Positions 25,401 to 35,874 of a DNA stretch of 64,000 nucleotides are shown in pieces (position 1 is the stretch's first letter; every line of letters begins with the position of its first letter). Made by a program: the position numbers and the translations under genes. The notes under the pieces are model-generated. The model did not search any database, was not told the origin of the DNA, and saw nothing but the letters and a program-made list of their open reading frames with translations. Origin of the DNA: Timema cristinae (lineage: Eukaryota; Arthropoda; Insecta; Phasmatodea; Timematidae); NCBI GenBank assembly GCA_039000515.1, contig JBCFYV010000012.1:116323949-116387948 (forward strand), written 5' to 3'.

Positions 25401-27884
25401 TCAGCAAACATCATGGCTTTCATTCTTTCCTTCCCAAATTTTCCTGACACTTTATTCATTACCATTACAAATAGAAGTGGTGAGAGGGCACTCTCCTGAT
25501 TCTACTCCCCCTCTCCAACTTAATACAACTCCTGTTAACCTCATGCATTCTTTTCACTTTCATTACAACACCTCTTCCCACTTCAGCCACCTCTATCGTT
25601 TTCCTAACTTTATTTCTACCCAGGCTTTAAATGTCCTCTCCATATCCGTAAATACCATTAGCAAGTCTTTCTCCCATATGCATACCTTTTTTTCCATCAG
25701 CTGTCATATAGCGAGGATAAAGTCTAATGTAGACTCTGTTCCCTAAATCCGTGCTGTTCCTCTCTACACTTTCCTTTATTTTTATTTCTTATTCTCTTTT
25801 CCAGTATTTTTTCATATATTTTTGAACAATGGTACATCAGTGTTATCCTCCTATAATTTGTACACCTCTTCGTATCTCCTTTCTTGAAAAGGTACTATAA
25901 CTCCCTTTCTCCAGTCTTTCGGTAACTTATAATACTTCCAAAACATTCCCAGCAGACTATAAAACCATTATACGAGTGTATCTAGAATCAAATAGCCAAA
26001 GCTACTATTTATGATTTTTAGTGAGGATTACTCCATACAGATATCATATTCTGAAAATTGAGAAATGACACCTGGACATAGAAATTGAACCCGGGATCTT
26101 TGGCTTAGTACGCCAATGCTCTAACCATTGAGCTATCCAGGAATCGTCCCGTGCCCAGGGTCATTCTTCACTCTTATTTTAAGGAAGAGTCTATGATGGA
26201 CGTGCGGAAATCGTCGACTACAAATGTGTGATTTTATTAAGTTCACGAGCTATCAGTAATTAAATATGCAATCCCTTATAATTATAATAATTATACAAGT
26301 GGCAGCATTAAGCCAACTACCGAGTCGAAGGTGACTGCGTTATCTGAGGACACACTTGGTATTACCTTGATGTTTACGGTCTGTATTTTCATTTCTTCAC
26401 CCATGATTAGTCTACCATCGAATTCTGCTCCTTATCCCAACTTTATTTAGTGATCTTAAGGCTTTCCCTTTCCTCCTTATACCCGCTGTTTGCCAATTTT
26501 GTTTTATTTCTTGCACATAGCTCCAACAGCCTTCTACCCTCCTCGTTTTTTCTCTCCCCATTCTCCTTTCCCTAACACCTCCTCAAACACTCCTCGCTTT
26601 TATCCTACTTTTGCGTTAAGATCTCTCATTACTTTCTGACACTCGTCTCCAATATGCCTTTCTAGGTCTTCCTCAAACTTGTATTTTTCTTCTGCTGGGC
26701 ACCCCATCCACCTCCACACTTACTTTCCCCTATCAGCTATTGTTATCTTTAATATCCTGCCAATCATCCCTACTACATCCCCCTGCAGCCCATTCCATTT
26801 ATCCTCCCTTTATTGTTTCCCATTCACTGTAGAATAAAGCCATTCCTTATTTCTCTCATGCTGCTTCCTCTCCATTTGGTCTCGCTCAGGCCCAAGACAT
26901 CCACTCTCCTCTCATTCATCATGTCCACACTCTACTCTTCTAGTCAGTGTGCCAGTGTTCAGAGCTCCTGTTCGTAGCTTATGTCAACAATTTTTCCAAT
27001 TCGATATGTTACTCTATTTTCTTGTGTTCTTATCTTCTTTCGGCCACCGGCTAACTAAGCCTGCCGTGGCTTACACCTGAGTAGTGGGGTTGCCGCTTAC
27101 AGGTCTTCAGGTAGACCTCCTTATGGTGGTGACCTTCCCTAACCGAGGCTATGAGTGCTTATGACGACTTAGCTCCTATTCAACAACCCTCCCACTTCCA
27201 GCCAACCCAGCTGGGACCCAACTGGCCAGACCCGGTTCCAAGATTTTTGATTTTGGCCCTGGGCTGTCTCTAGTCTGTACCTGACCTGGGTTCAACCCAA
27301 CCTCCACCGGGTTGTTCAGGCCTCTTGGGTACACCACTTGACGGTGAGATCAGGGTTGAGTAGGAGAGTGAATGTTATTATTTGATAGGAAATCTTTTTG
27401 ACACTAAAATAGGGACTCAGATTTAATACTACTCAGAATGGGAAGTTATCTATAAGTATAAGATCTGTGTTACGCAACAATATAATGTACCCTCCCCCCC
27501 TCTCCCTCCATGTAACACCATGTAGACATTAGAGGTACCCCCCCTTCTCAACAGTGTTGCTTAGTTTATGGATGACCACCATTTGATGTAGATGATAGTG
27601 TCAACTTTTGCTGAAAAATACCTCATGTGGTCTGCACAGAGGACCCTCCAGCCATTAATTTCAGTTTTCTAGACCAGAATCACTACTTCTTTGTTCAAGT
27701 AGATTTGTCCTCACGAGGCTGAGTTGCATCCCATTCCAGAGCCACTGCCCCGGGGATTGAACCCGGGACCTCTAGCCATGAACTGTGACCACTAGATGAC
27801 CTCTAATGCCCCAAGCCCCTGACCCCCTACCTGGTTCATGACGCTACAGATGATGACCACAGCGAGAGTCCCGGATACCCCCAT
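19300..27884 (-). CDS. Globin B, haem-ligand residues replaced
   Basis: Four coding exons: 27884-27831 (start), 23764-23631 (A-B), 21196-20968 (B-G) and 19428-19300 (G-H, TAA). Phases join cleanly (0, 2, 0) and introns sit at B12.2 and G7.0. The predicted protein is about 181 residues. It starts MGVSGTLAVVIICSVMNQ, which could be a signal peptide or anchor and also fits the N-myristoylation pattern (Gly2, Thr6). Trp A12 is present (QTAWEIY). Aligned without gaps from the exon edges against globin A, distal E7 is Ala, proximal F8 is Arg (ERLRARGVP) and CD1 is Val. With neither His, ordinary haem binding is doubtful. The frame is intact, so it is probably expressed. The first intron holds a LINE and SINE. 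The start exon is the least certain part. Confidence 0.75.
19520..19648. repeat. 128-bp duplication, copy 1 (globin B intron)
   Basis: Nearly identical to 23417-23545 (shared 'accaccacagtgatcaaata' and 'ttaaatgctagcccc'). Both copies lie in globin B introns. Confidence 0.85.
19655..19950 (-). mobile_element. SINE-C copy, tRNA-derived
   Basis: On the minus strand a head 'gacctcggtggtcttgaggt' and B-box-like 'gggttcaaacccagccgg' lead to a tail ending 'cacgttaaatatctcaaat'. Other copies are at 28548 (plus strand) and 43940. Confidence 0.8.
19950..20614. other. Globin B intron DNA, nothing recognised
   Basis: AT-rich with a short (TAA)n at about 20258-20276. No gene seen. Confidence 0.4.
20615..20850 (+). 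mobile_element. SINE-B copy
   Basis: Contains 'tgccaatgacgggagatcag', a B-box-like 'ggttagaatcccgg', the body 'tccttccacgcaaatcaggt' and a tail 'attagcgtaattagttcggg', shared with many copies in this window. Confidence 0.7.
20968..21196 (-). CDS. Globin B central exon (B-G helices)
   Basis: 229 nt, intact, from acceptor ccttgcag^A to donor CTG^gtgagg. It begins LFEERPEAQDYFPVVAGL and ends RARGVPVEVMFL. It is strongly GC-rich against its surroundings. Residue 32 of the exon (E7) is Ala and residue 65 (F8) is Arg, where globin A has His at both. Confidence 0.82.
21200..23416. other. Globin B intron with internal repeats
   Basis: Segments at about 22020-22150 and 23255-23370 are diverged copies of each other (a T-rich stretch followed by 'taaactg-a-agatatatt-aaaata'). 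The phrase 'gactgcagcgcca' occurs twice at 22552 and 22655. No coding signal. Confidence 0.5.
23417..23545. repeat. 128-bp duplication, copy 2 (globin B intron)
   Basis: Partner of 19520-19648, in direct orientation, ending about 85 bp from the splice donor of the globin B A-helix exon. Confidence 0.85.
23631..23764 (-). CDS. Globin B A-helix exon
   Basis: Acceptor tccttcag^ATG. It encodes MIAGKQRSRTSLGLTDEEKR and then Trp A12 in DFQTAWEIYR. The donor chosen is ATCAC^gtgggt, which gives phase 2 (B12.2) and joins the next exon in frame; the nearby TGG^gtagta would break the frame. Its first codon is ATG, so it could serve as an alternative start. Confidence 0.75.
23800..24300. other. Globin B first-intron DNA
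   Basis: AT-rich with no coding signal, adjoining the 3' end of the LINE. Confidence 0.4.
24420..24905. repeat. 62-bp tandem repeat made of a LINE coding motif
   Basis: Seven to eight diverging units with period about 62 bp ('tcctcattacatgcccatac', 'catctcagtcttgcttcc'). On the minus strand each unit encodes VHEILKEARLRWYGHVMRM, the conserved C-terminal LINE segment, so the array arose by local amplification inside the element. The period is not a multiple of three. Confidence 0.88.
26071..26142 (-). repeat. tRNA-like SINE head or tRNA pseudogene
   Basis: The minus strand reads tcctggatagctcaatggtt, an A-box-like tagctcaatggttagagca, and a B-box-like gggttcaatttc, ending tccagg, which pairs with the 5' end. 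The anticodon arm could fold, but the T stem does not close, so a functional tRNA is unlikely. Confidence 0.5.
27560..27815 (-). mobile_element. SINE-E copy beside the globin B first-exon donor
   Basis: On the minus strand 'gaggtcatctagtggtcaca', B-box 'cccgggttcaatccccgg' and the body 'caactcagcctcgtgaggac' match copies at 32430, 38485 and 47590. It ends about 15 bp from the splice donor at 27830. Confidence 0.75.
27831..27884 (-). CDS. Globin B first coding exon
   Basis: ATG at 27884-27882 in good context (gccatcATGG), the first in-frame ATG after an in-frame TGA. It encodes MGVSGTLAVVIICSVMNQ and ends at donor CAG^gtaggg in phase 0, matching the acceptor at 23764. The hydrophobic run of about 11 residues suggests secretion or membrane attachment. 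It is inferred from phase and signals, not from homology. Confidence 0.55.
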
Positions 27885-27889
27885 GATGG

Positions 27890-28547
27890 CCCCAACGGCC
27901 CACGGTCCAGACAATCCTCAGAGACAGTCGAGAGCTCGCCGGTGGGAACTACTTACTGCTCCTCTACACGTCAAGTCAACATTCTGATCGACAGGGACAC
28001 ACGACAGGGGCTCGGGTTGCAGCGATAACGGGGCATAAACACAATTAATAGCGCCGCGTAACAACGGTCGTTAAATAACTCTTGTTTCACCCACTACACA
28101 AAGTCGCGCTGTCCAAGGTGCCGGGTTCGTGACGGACTGGTTTAGCCGGTGACGGGGAAGGTCTGGTGTGCCGGAACTGTTGTCACCAGTTCTGAATTAT
28201 TGTGAGAGAACAGAACGGATCTATTTTCACTTTAAATTAGAAAAATTAAAAATGCGAATAACATAACACCCGTTTCGTTGTTCAAATAGTCTAAAAGGTG
28301 CTACTCTTGCGATATACTTGAATGCCGATGACGGGGTGGATCACGATTCGAATTCTGGTTCAACCTATCCTCTCTTCACGCTAATTCTGGTGCACTCCTA
28401 GCTCTAAAAAAAACCCTCCCGCATCTATACTCATTGGATAAATCCGTCAATAACCATGATGGTTCAACGTAATGGTTTTAAAAATATAAAAAAAAAACTT
28501 TGGTCACTAGACAAATTGTATGAGGACATCAAACTTGATATTTAGTC
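27890..28547. other. 5' flank of globin B
   Basis: Moderately GC-rich with CpG at 27890-28180, then AT-rich. A promoter for globin B would lie here, but no TATA or initiator is convincing. Confidence 0.35.
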
Positions 28548-28850
28548 GACCTTGGAGGTCTTGGGGTAGAGTGATAGCCTCTAGAATCGATGTTCGCGAG
28601 TTCAAACCCAGCCGAGGTTGATGGGTTTTTACTGAGCGATAAAAATCAATAGCACAAAATCTCTTAGAAGGGAAGTGAAGTCGTCGGTCCCTTGTTGATT
28701 GTGACATGTAAAAGATCCCTAGAAGGTATGTGGAAATACCCTTCCCAGCAAAATTGGTACACTCTTTATCTATCGCTCATATAAATTCTCGTGAACTTAT
28801 ATAATCACTATGTTTAGAAAGTACACTTTTAATGCCTCAAATAAATAAAT
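28548..28850 (+). mobile_element. SINE-C copy
   Basis: Plus-strand copy with 'gaccttggaggtcttggggt', B-box-like 'gagttcaaacccagccgagg' and a tail near 'acttttaatgcctcaaat'. Confidence 0.75.
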
Positions 28851-28915
28851 GACAGAGTTATAGAAACGTGGTAAGCTCTACACTCATTTTTTTCAGGAGG
28901 TCTGCTATGAGAGGT

Positions 28916-28970
28916 CTTTGTCCCTACCAGAAACCCACAACATAGATGGATTCTGGTAGGGAAAAAGAGC
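28916..28970. repeat. Inverted repeat (hairpin MITE-like), copy 1
   Basis: Arms 'tttgtccctaccagaa' and 'ttctggtagggaaaaag' flank a short loop. A related larger hairpin is at 43390-43503. Confidence 0.7.
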
Positions 28971-29059
28971 TTTAAGAACGGATTTTCTACTAAAATCAGT
29001 GTTTGTCACTTTATACGACATATATCTTTTTAATCACTGCGTCTTACTACCTACTCAGC

Positions 29060-29275
29060 TTATACACATTTTAATGTAATAGGGTAGGGATGAGGAATGA
29101 GGCATTGTAGAGGTAATCTTCCTGAATTTGAGAGGAAGGAGAGTGAGGAACCATTTAGGGAAGACCACCCTCAATAGAACCGACCAGGACTCAAACACCG
29201 ATCTCCCCGTCATCAGCAGGCCAGTCTAACACGAGAGTGACTGACACCTTAGACTATTCGGCCACTGAAACGGGT
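29060..29275 (-). mobile_element. SINE-B copy
   Basis: Diverged copy: 'aatgtaatagggtagggatg', 'aggaaccatttagggaagac', and on the minus strand the head 'gatgacggggagatcggtgt'. Confidence 0.6.
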
Positions 29276-29344
29276 ATTTTACATAAAAGTTAAGATTTTT
29301 TTTTTACGTGCATGGCATTTTACTTTCCGTCCGGACTGGAATTA

Positions 29345-29530
29345 TATCGAAGCTAATAAGGTAGGGATGATCAAGGGATAGGCTTAGAGGAATACATCTG
29401 CATTTGCGTGGGAAAAGATTGGGAAACTAACTAGGGAAAATACTCTCAGTACACCCAGACGGAATTCAAACCCCAAGGCAGGCCATTATTATTTTGGAAA
29501 AATCATCTCACTCCCCGTAGGCCCTATACT
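29345..29530 (-). mobile_element. SINE-B copy, truncated
   Basis: Shares 'catttgcgtgggaaaagatt', 'gggaaactaactagggaaaa' and 'cagacggaattcaaacc' with the family; the head is missing. Confidence 0.5.
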
Positions 29531-29669
29531 TGAACATCAAACTCCCAAACAATAACTAGACTGACACCTTTATTCTGGCGTGGGTTTTTAAATGATACTT
29601 TCCTACAGCAAAATGTTCACTCCATGTGTAGAAAATTGCATAAGAGAGTTCTACAGCAAACCTATTATT

Positions 29670-30105
29670 TATTTTTAGAACAGAATTTGAGGCTGCAAAT
29701 TCTACTTTCACTTTATTAAGTCACAAAAGTTGAGGATACAAATGCTACTTTCATTTTAATAAGTCACAAAAGTTGAGGCTACAAATGATACTTTTCTTTT
29801 ATTAAGTGACTAAAGTTGAGGTTACAAATGATACTTTTCTTTTATTAAGTGACTAAAGTTGAGGTTACAAATGCTACTTGCATAAGCTACAAAAAGTTGA
29901 GGCTACAAATGATACTTTTCTTTTATTAAGTGACTAAAGTTGAGGTTACAAATGCTACTCGCATAAGCTACAAAAAGTTGAGGCTACAAATGTTACTTTA
30001 ATAAGCTATAAAAGTGAAGGCTACTAATGTTATTTTCATTGTAATAAGTTACAAAGTTAAGATTACAAATGGTACGTTCATAAGTTAAGAAATTTGAGGC
30101 TAATA
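29670..30105. repeat. Tandem repeat, period about 43-62 bp
   Basis: Repeated 'aaagttgaggctacaaatga' followed by 'tacttttcttttattaagtg', with shorter variants containing 'gcttgcataagctac'. It ends near the candidate exon at 30222-30372. Confidence 0.8.
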
Positions 30106-30221
30106 AAAATCAAATTCTTCTGCGATATTTTTTATCTGAAGGCTGATACGAATTTAGTCATTTGGCCCCAAAAGTAATACGTGTGTAGGAGGGGTACACC
30201 ACCACAGACCACAAGCTATCA

Positions 30222-30372
30222 TCAGTCTCGGAGGGGGTCATCAGATCTTAGGGTCTGGTACAACTTCTTCCGACGTCGTGCCCTCGCCTTAGATTTAACC
30301 GACGCCACTAGGGACGGCGCCTCTTCTTCGCCTTGTCCGGACTGCGCCTGGTCGGACCTCTCAAGCGCCTCT
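30222..30372 (-). CDS. Candidate terminal exon (possible globin A tail)
   Basis: Acceptor ttatttccag is followed by a 49-codon frame (EALERSDQAQSGQGEEEAPS, then a basic KSKARARRRKKLYQ) and TGA at 30224-30222. It is GC-rich in AT-rich DNA and charged, like a C-terminal tail. It starts in phase 2, whereas globin A exon 38880 ends in phase 0, so an unseen exon lies between, or direct splicing would give a stop after three residues, or a base is missing. It could belong to an unrelated gene. Confidence 0.4.
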
Positions 30373-30379
30373 CTGGAAA

Positions 30380-30885
30380 TAAGGACGGGGTGGGGGGTAG
30401 GTTAGCTGTTTGTTTTACACTCTCTGCGCCTTATTAGCCGTCAGTACTACCCCCATATTTATAAAGGGTGGATCGGGTGTTGTCGAGGGGGCAGAAGAGA
30501 TTGCTTTTCACAAGGCTCCGTCAAGTATAAATTTAATAATCTTTAATTAATCAAGATTTTAATAATAACAATAATAATATTGCTAGTGCATAAAAGTAAT
30601 TTTAACTAATAATTATTGTAATCATAAAGAGGACTTGTAATAAAAAACACAATTTTGACTAACAAATATATAGTTTTAATACAAAAAAGTCAGTGTCATA
30701 ATAAAAGTAATAAATATGTAATGTACAGTACATGACCTTAAAATGTTTTAGTAGAGACTAATAAAAAAATAATTTTAATACAAATAATTGGTTATTTTAC
30801 TAAACTTACTTGAGAGTTTTAGTTTCAAGCCACAAGATCTTCTACACACTAGAGCTAAGTTGAAAGAAATATTGATAAGGTCATG
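30380..30885. other. AT-rich DNA, nothing recognised
   Basis: Short A/T repeats only; no coding or RNA signal seen. Confidence 0.4.
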
Positions 30886-30889
30886 TATG

Positions 30890-31785
30890 AGATAGGAAGG
30901 TGTTAGGTCATGTAGGAGATAGGAAGGTGTTAGGTCATGTAGGAGATAGGAAGGTGTTAGGTCATGTAGGAGATAGGAAGGTGTTAGGTCATATAGGAGA
31001 TAGGGCGAGGGAGGTATTAGGTCATGTAGGTGATAGGGCGAGGGAGGTATTAGGTCATGTAGGTGATAGGGCGAGGGAGGTATTAGGTCATGTAGGTGAT
31101 AGGGCGAGGGAGGTATTAGGTCATGTAGGAGATAGGAAGGTGTTAGGTCATGTAGGAGATAGGAAGGTGTTAGGTCATGTAGGAGATAGGAAGGTGTTAG
31201 GTCATGTAGGAGATAGGGAGGTGTTAGGTCATGTAGGAGATAGGAAGGTGTTAGGTCATGTAGGAGATAGGAAGGTGTTAGGTCATGTAGGAGATATGAA
31301 GGTGTTAGGTCATGTAGGAGATAGGAAGGTGTTAGGTCATGTAGGAGATAGGGCGAGGGAGGTATTAGGTCATGTAGGTGATAGGTCGAGGGAGGTGTTA
31401 GGTCATGTAGGAGATAGGAAGGTGTTAGGTCATGTAGGAGATAGGGCGAGGGAGGTATTAGGTCATATAGGTGATAGGGCGAGGGAGGTATTAGGTCATG
31501 TATGAGATAGGAAGGTGTTAGGTCATGTAGGAGATAGGAAGGTGTTAGGTCATGTAGGAGATAGGAAGGTGTTAGGTCATGTAGGAGATAGGAAGGTGTT
31601 AGGTCATGTAGGAGATAGGAAGGTGTTAGGTCATGTAGGAGATATGAAGGTGTTAGGTCATGTAGGAGATAGGGCGAGGGAGGTATTAGGTCATGTAGGT
31701 GATAGGGCGAGGGAGGTATTAGGTCATGTAGGTGATAGGGAGGTGTTAAGTCATGTAGGAGATAGAGTGAGAGAGGTGTTAGTCA
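30890..31785. repeat. 27/33-bp minisatellite
   Basis: Two unit types alternate: a 27-bp unit (LGHVGDRKV when read on the plus strand) and a 33-bp unit with 'gcgagggag' inserted (LGHVGDRAREV). Both are multiples of three, so the plus strand stays open for about 200 and 147 codons. No start context, splice site or domain supports translation. Confidence 0.93.
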
Positions 31786-31869
31786 TTCTTTACAACATTA
31801 AGATATTGCTTTCAATATTTTTGATTATTTCCCATGTGGGGGTGGTAATCGCCTCATGCCCCCCACCCC

Positions 31870-32065
31870 TGGATCCGCCACCGATACTAATAGGGGCAAC
31901 AATGAGGAAAGTAGTGTTTAGAGGACGGTGTATTCGCAATTGCAAGGGTAGAGAATGAGAATGCATTGAGTAAAAAATAACCTCAGTACATTCGAACGGG
32001 ATTTTAGCCCCAATCCACCTTTCAATCAATAAGACGAGTCTAACGGCTTATCCCGCGTGCCCCCA
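31870..32065 (-). mobile_element. SINE-B copy
   Basis: Diverged: 'tattcgcaattgcaagggta', 'cattcgaacgggattttag' (B-box region) and a head remnant near 32050. Confidence 0.45.
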
Positions 32066-32429
32066 CCCGATAAGTGTGATCATAATTTCATTTTTACTTT
32101 GTATTAGCGGAAGTAACTGACGTTGTCAGGGGTATCAACGCAATGAATTACGTGGTTACCCCGGAAAATGCTTTTCTTTGCTTCAAACAAAAAAAACTCT
32201 TCATTTTAGTTCTTTCGACCCAGTTTCGGTAAATTAAAAAAAATCAAGATGAAAATGTATAGTTCCAGGTTCAATGTTCATAAGTTTGTGCCAGGGACTT
32301 CTAATTTTAAAATGTCAGCCCTCTGAATGCGGTTGATATCACGCAAAGTTTATGACAGGCAAACTCTTTATTTTATTATTATAGTTACATTTATTACGTT
32401 TAAAAAAACTCCGTGGTTTGACGTTCAAG

Positions 32430-32620
32430 CGAGCTATACAGACCGAGCGGCTGCTGCCGTTAGCGAGATAGTGCCAACATTTGTGGATAGAGGGTGTCAT
32501 GTGTTCAGAACAATGATCTCTCCAGCGTTTAATCTCCGTTTATAAACCGGAGCCGCTACTTATTTATTCAAGTAGCTCCTCATTCGTGCATTGAACCCCG
32601 TGCTTCGCCGACATATTTTA
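32430..32620 (-). mobile_element. SINE-E copy
   Basis: Shares 'gatagtgccaacatttgtgg', 'atagagggtgtcatgtgttc' and 'caagtagctcctcattcgtg' with 38485-38785. Confidence 0.7.
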
Positions 32621-32824
32621 TTACGTTTAACACAATACAATCCGACAGGTGATAAACTTTTCAAGGTCGTGTTTAAACTTTGCCATTTTTAATGGAGTGA
32701 AATTTGTAGACACAAGTGGGTACTAAACCTGAGACAATATCCGGATAGTAGACCATATTATCTTTTTAAAAAATAGCTCAAGTAGGCCTACTGTACAATT
32801 CATCAACAACATGATGAACAGTTT

Positions 32825-33006
32825 GTGGCCACTGGCTGGAACCGTTTGGAACATCGGCCTCTCCACCGCCTCCTTTCCTCCCAACACCTCTCTCCCTCCA
32901 CACTCCTCCTTACTCCCTTGGTCTTCCTCTCGGCCTCTTACTTCCCGGCCCCCACCCCCATCTACTTATTCAACATCCTCCTCGACATCCACAAGTACAA
33001 ATTAAA
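32825..33006 (+). CDS. Weak candidate exon, fatty-acid-hydroxylase-like
   Basis: A plus-strand frame ends LFNILLDIHKYKLK before a possible donor aaa^gtatct, preceded by a hydrophobic run (TLLLTPLVFLSASYF). The '-LF-..-KYK(I/L)' ending resembles the N-terminal exon of methylsterol monooxygenase/fatty acid hydroxylase proteins, membrane enzymes that oxidise lipids. The 5' part does not align and no further exon is seen, so this may be chance in C/T-rich DNA. Confidence 0.2.
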
Positions 33007-33061
33007 GTATCTAATAATAATTGTCTGTGGTTATGGTTTTGTTATATACCGAACATTATTT

Positions 33062-34010
33062 GCTATCTCTAGCCTTTACCTTATCCATCCACCTCTACTC
33101 CTTAACTGATCAGTTCACCTCTATTCCTTACTTATCCATCCACCTCTACTACTTAACGTATCAGTTCACCTCTATCCCTTACTTTATCCATCCACCTCTA
33201 CTCCTTAACTTATCAGTCCACCTCTATCCCTTACTTTATCCATCCATCTCTACTCCTTAACTTATCAGTTCACCTCTATTCCTTACTTTATCCATCCACC
33301 TCTACTACTTAACGTATCAGTTCACCTCTATCCCTTACTTTATCCATCCACCTCTACTCCTTAACTTATCAGTCCACCTCTATCCCTTACTTTATCCATC
33401 CATCTCTACTCCTTAACTTATCAGTTCACCTCTATTCCTTACTTTATCCATCCACCTCTACTACTTAACGTATCAGTTCACCTCTATCCCTTACTTTATC
33501 CATCCACCTCTACTCCTTAACTTATCAGTCCACCTCTATCCTTACTTTATCCATCCATCTCTACTCCTTAACTTATCAGTTCACCTCTATTCCTTACTTT
33601 ATCCATCCATCTCTATTCCTTGCCTTATCCATTCCTCTCTATCCCTTACTTTATCCTATTATCTCTACTCCTTAACTTATCAGTCCACCTCTATCCCTTA
33701 CTTTATCCATCCATCTCTACTCCTTAACTTATCAGTTCACCTCTATTCCTTACTTTATCCATCCATCTTTATTCCTTGCCTTATCCATTCCTCTTTATCC
33801 CTTACTTTATCCTATTATCTCTACTCCTTAACTTATCCGTCCACCTCTATTCCTTACTTTATCCATCCATCTCTACTCCTTAACTTATCAGTTCACCCTA
33901 TTCCTTACTTTATCCATCCACCTCTACTCCTTAACTTATCAGTTCACCTCTATTCCTTACTTTATCCCTCCATCTCTACTCTTTAACTTATCAGTACACC
34001 TTTACCCTCT
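33062..34010. repeat. 52-bp minisatellite (two 26-bp halves)
   Basis: Units read 'tttatccatccacctctact', 'ccttaacttatcagttcacc', 'tctattccttac'. The two halves resemble each other (cacctctactcctta / cacctctattcctta), so the ancestral unit was about 26 bp. About 18 copies. Confidence 0.93.
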
Positions 34011-35160
34011 ACCTTATCCGATCGTCTTTGCGTCGTACTTTATGTTAAAAATCCTTGCCCGTACCTTTTATCCACGCTCGATGATTCTTGTATCTTCATC
34101 CTAGAGGTATCCCAACACTTCTTGTCGGAGTGGGTAACACTCTCCCTCCGTGAGGAGTCTGGTGAATCCTTAGAGATTGGCTCTATATTTGGAGAGTATG
34201 CCCAATGGTTGTTCTGGACCTGGAGAGTTATGTATTATATTATATATGGGGAGGGGGGGTACATTTTGAGCAGCTATTGTTGGAGTAACTGCTACGAGGT
34301 ACTTGGTACAGCACAGTAATCTTTGGGACAGGTACTTTAAACCTTCCGGGGTTTGTCAACACAGAACAACAATGCCAAAGTGAGACGGTATACTGACATA
34401 AAGTTGGGCTCACGATCAGAAAATTAAGGAATAAGACGTGAGCTTAAATTTGTATTAGGTCAGCGTCACGAGGATATGCCCTTATTAAGGACACCTACGT
34501 TTCACAAAACATGTGAGAAATATAATTTTAAAACACAATTGTTTTCAAGCTCAAAATAAATACTCTTACATTTTATGTTAAATACTAAGTTTTCAGACGA
34601 ACTCTAGTATTTATAAACGAAATATGTGGTTACTGTGCAAAGGTTTATGTAAATAGCGTTCGCGGTAGTATCCATTTAAATTTTTTAAATAGTTTCTTAA
34701 TTTAAACCTTATATTGCAGTAGCTAGAACATCTCTGCAACTATGACCATTGATTATTACATAAATTATCGATTAATTGATCTATATAAAGACGATTGGAT
34801 CAAAAGTTTTTATTGTCATTTACATCACACCAGTAAAGCCTAAACTTAAATAAATTTATCTAACAACCTTTAAGTGAATACACATTTTAGTAAAAAAAAA
34901 AGTAAGTATTGGGGTATTTGCTATTTTTTTCAAATGTTGCAAAAATTTGTTTGTGAGAATTTATAAACTAAATTGAAATTATATTTTAAGACGAAATTTT
35001 GAAGATTTACCTGCCATAGTGTAGGGTCTTTATCCATTATATAACTTCTAGTTTATATACTCGTATAACTACGAGAGAAAGAGGATAAACTCTAGTGTCA
35101 CTCTTGATAAGTAAATTAAAGTTTTTTGACACTGAAACGAAAACTTTAAGATTCAAAATT
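34011..35160. other. Intergenic DNA, nothing recognised
   Basis: AT-rich with no coding signal; the open frame at 34122-34319 has no domain. Confidence 0.4.
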
Positions 35161-35164
35161 GTGT

Positions 35165-35485
35165 AATCTATTGTATCAATCTTTTTGGCGGCCATTTCAT
35201 TTATCTACCAGCAAACTCAATACGACCTTTGTTCCTAGTGTTCTGACTCAGATCATTTACAATCTTACTGACCATTTCATTTATCTACCAGCAAATTGCT
35301 ATGTACTCAATAGACCTTTACGTCCTAGTGTTCTGACTCAGATATTTACAATCTTACTGACCATTTCATTTTCAAATTCTATGTACCAAGAGCATAAAAA
35401 AATTTTTTACAGCAATTTATGTACTCAATACGACCTTTACGTCCTAGTGTTCTGACTCAGATGATTTACAATCTTACTGACCAAG
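35165..35485. repeat. Tandem repeat, period about 80 bp, 3-4 copies
   Basis: Repeated 'accatttcatttatctacca' ... 'tcctagtgttctgactcaga' ... 'atttacaatcttactg'. The third copy is disrupted by A/T-rich sequence. Confidence 0.85.
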
Positions 35486-35874
35486 CGAAACGTGGCTCGC
35501 TCGGTTTTAGCTCGATCGTTTGACCTTTCGTTTGTATTTTCCGCGATTAGTGTCAAATGAGTGGAACAATTTGAATTAAATTGAGTAGGTGTGTTCTTTA
35601 TTTACCTAGATCAAATGAGATATATGTAAATGGTTTATCAATCTGGCTATACTTTTCAAGATGGCCGGCCGCTCAAAAATTGTTTCGTATATTAGTTCAT
35701 CCCGACTGATTTTAATTTAAAATACTAAGCAATCAATCATCTGGGGCGGGTTCTTTTTTTTTTTATTATTATTATTATATTTATTTATTTCAAGCCCAAT
35801 ATACTAATCCGCGCGAACAAAAAGTTATTATGTGCCGGTTAGGTTGGCACCAGGCTAGTATTTTAGTTCAAGCT

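Larger units (their letters stand above)
24310..27060 (-). mobile_element. LINE (non-LTR retrotransposon) remnant
   Basis: Read on the minus strand, an endonuclease-like scrap (FEEDLERHIGDECQKVMRDL followed by NAKVG) lies near 26600-26690. The reverse transcriptase catalytic motif is at 25380-25440 (MMFADDLMVCVENEQEVQEQ), and the C-terminal EARLRWYGHVMRM signature is at 24420-24910, tandemly multiplied. A tail of GAT/ATC-like repeats sits near 24310. Frames are broken throughout and a tRNA-like SINE interrupts it near 26000-26150. The 5' leader may extend to about 27400. It lies antisense to nothing and in sense with globin B, in its first intron. Confidence 0.75.

Noticed and set aside
26071..26142. 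Functional tRNA gene on the minus strand
   Set aside because: Acceptor ends pair and A/B-box-like words exist, but the T stem does not close; SINE head more likely.
29670..34010. CRISPR-like arrays
   Set aside because: The repeats are adjacent tandem units without unique spacers, in a eukaryotic genome; they are minisatellites.
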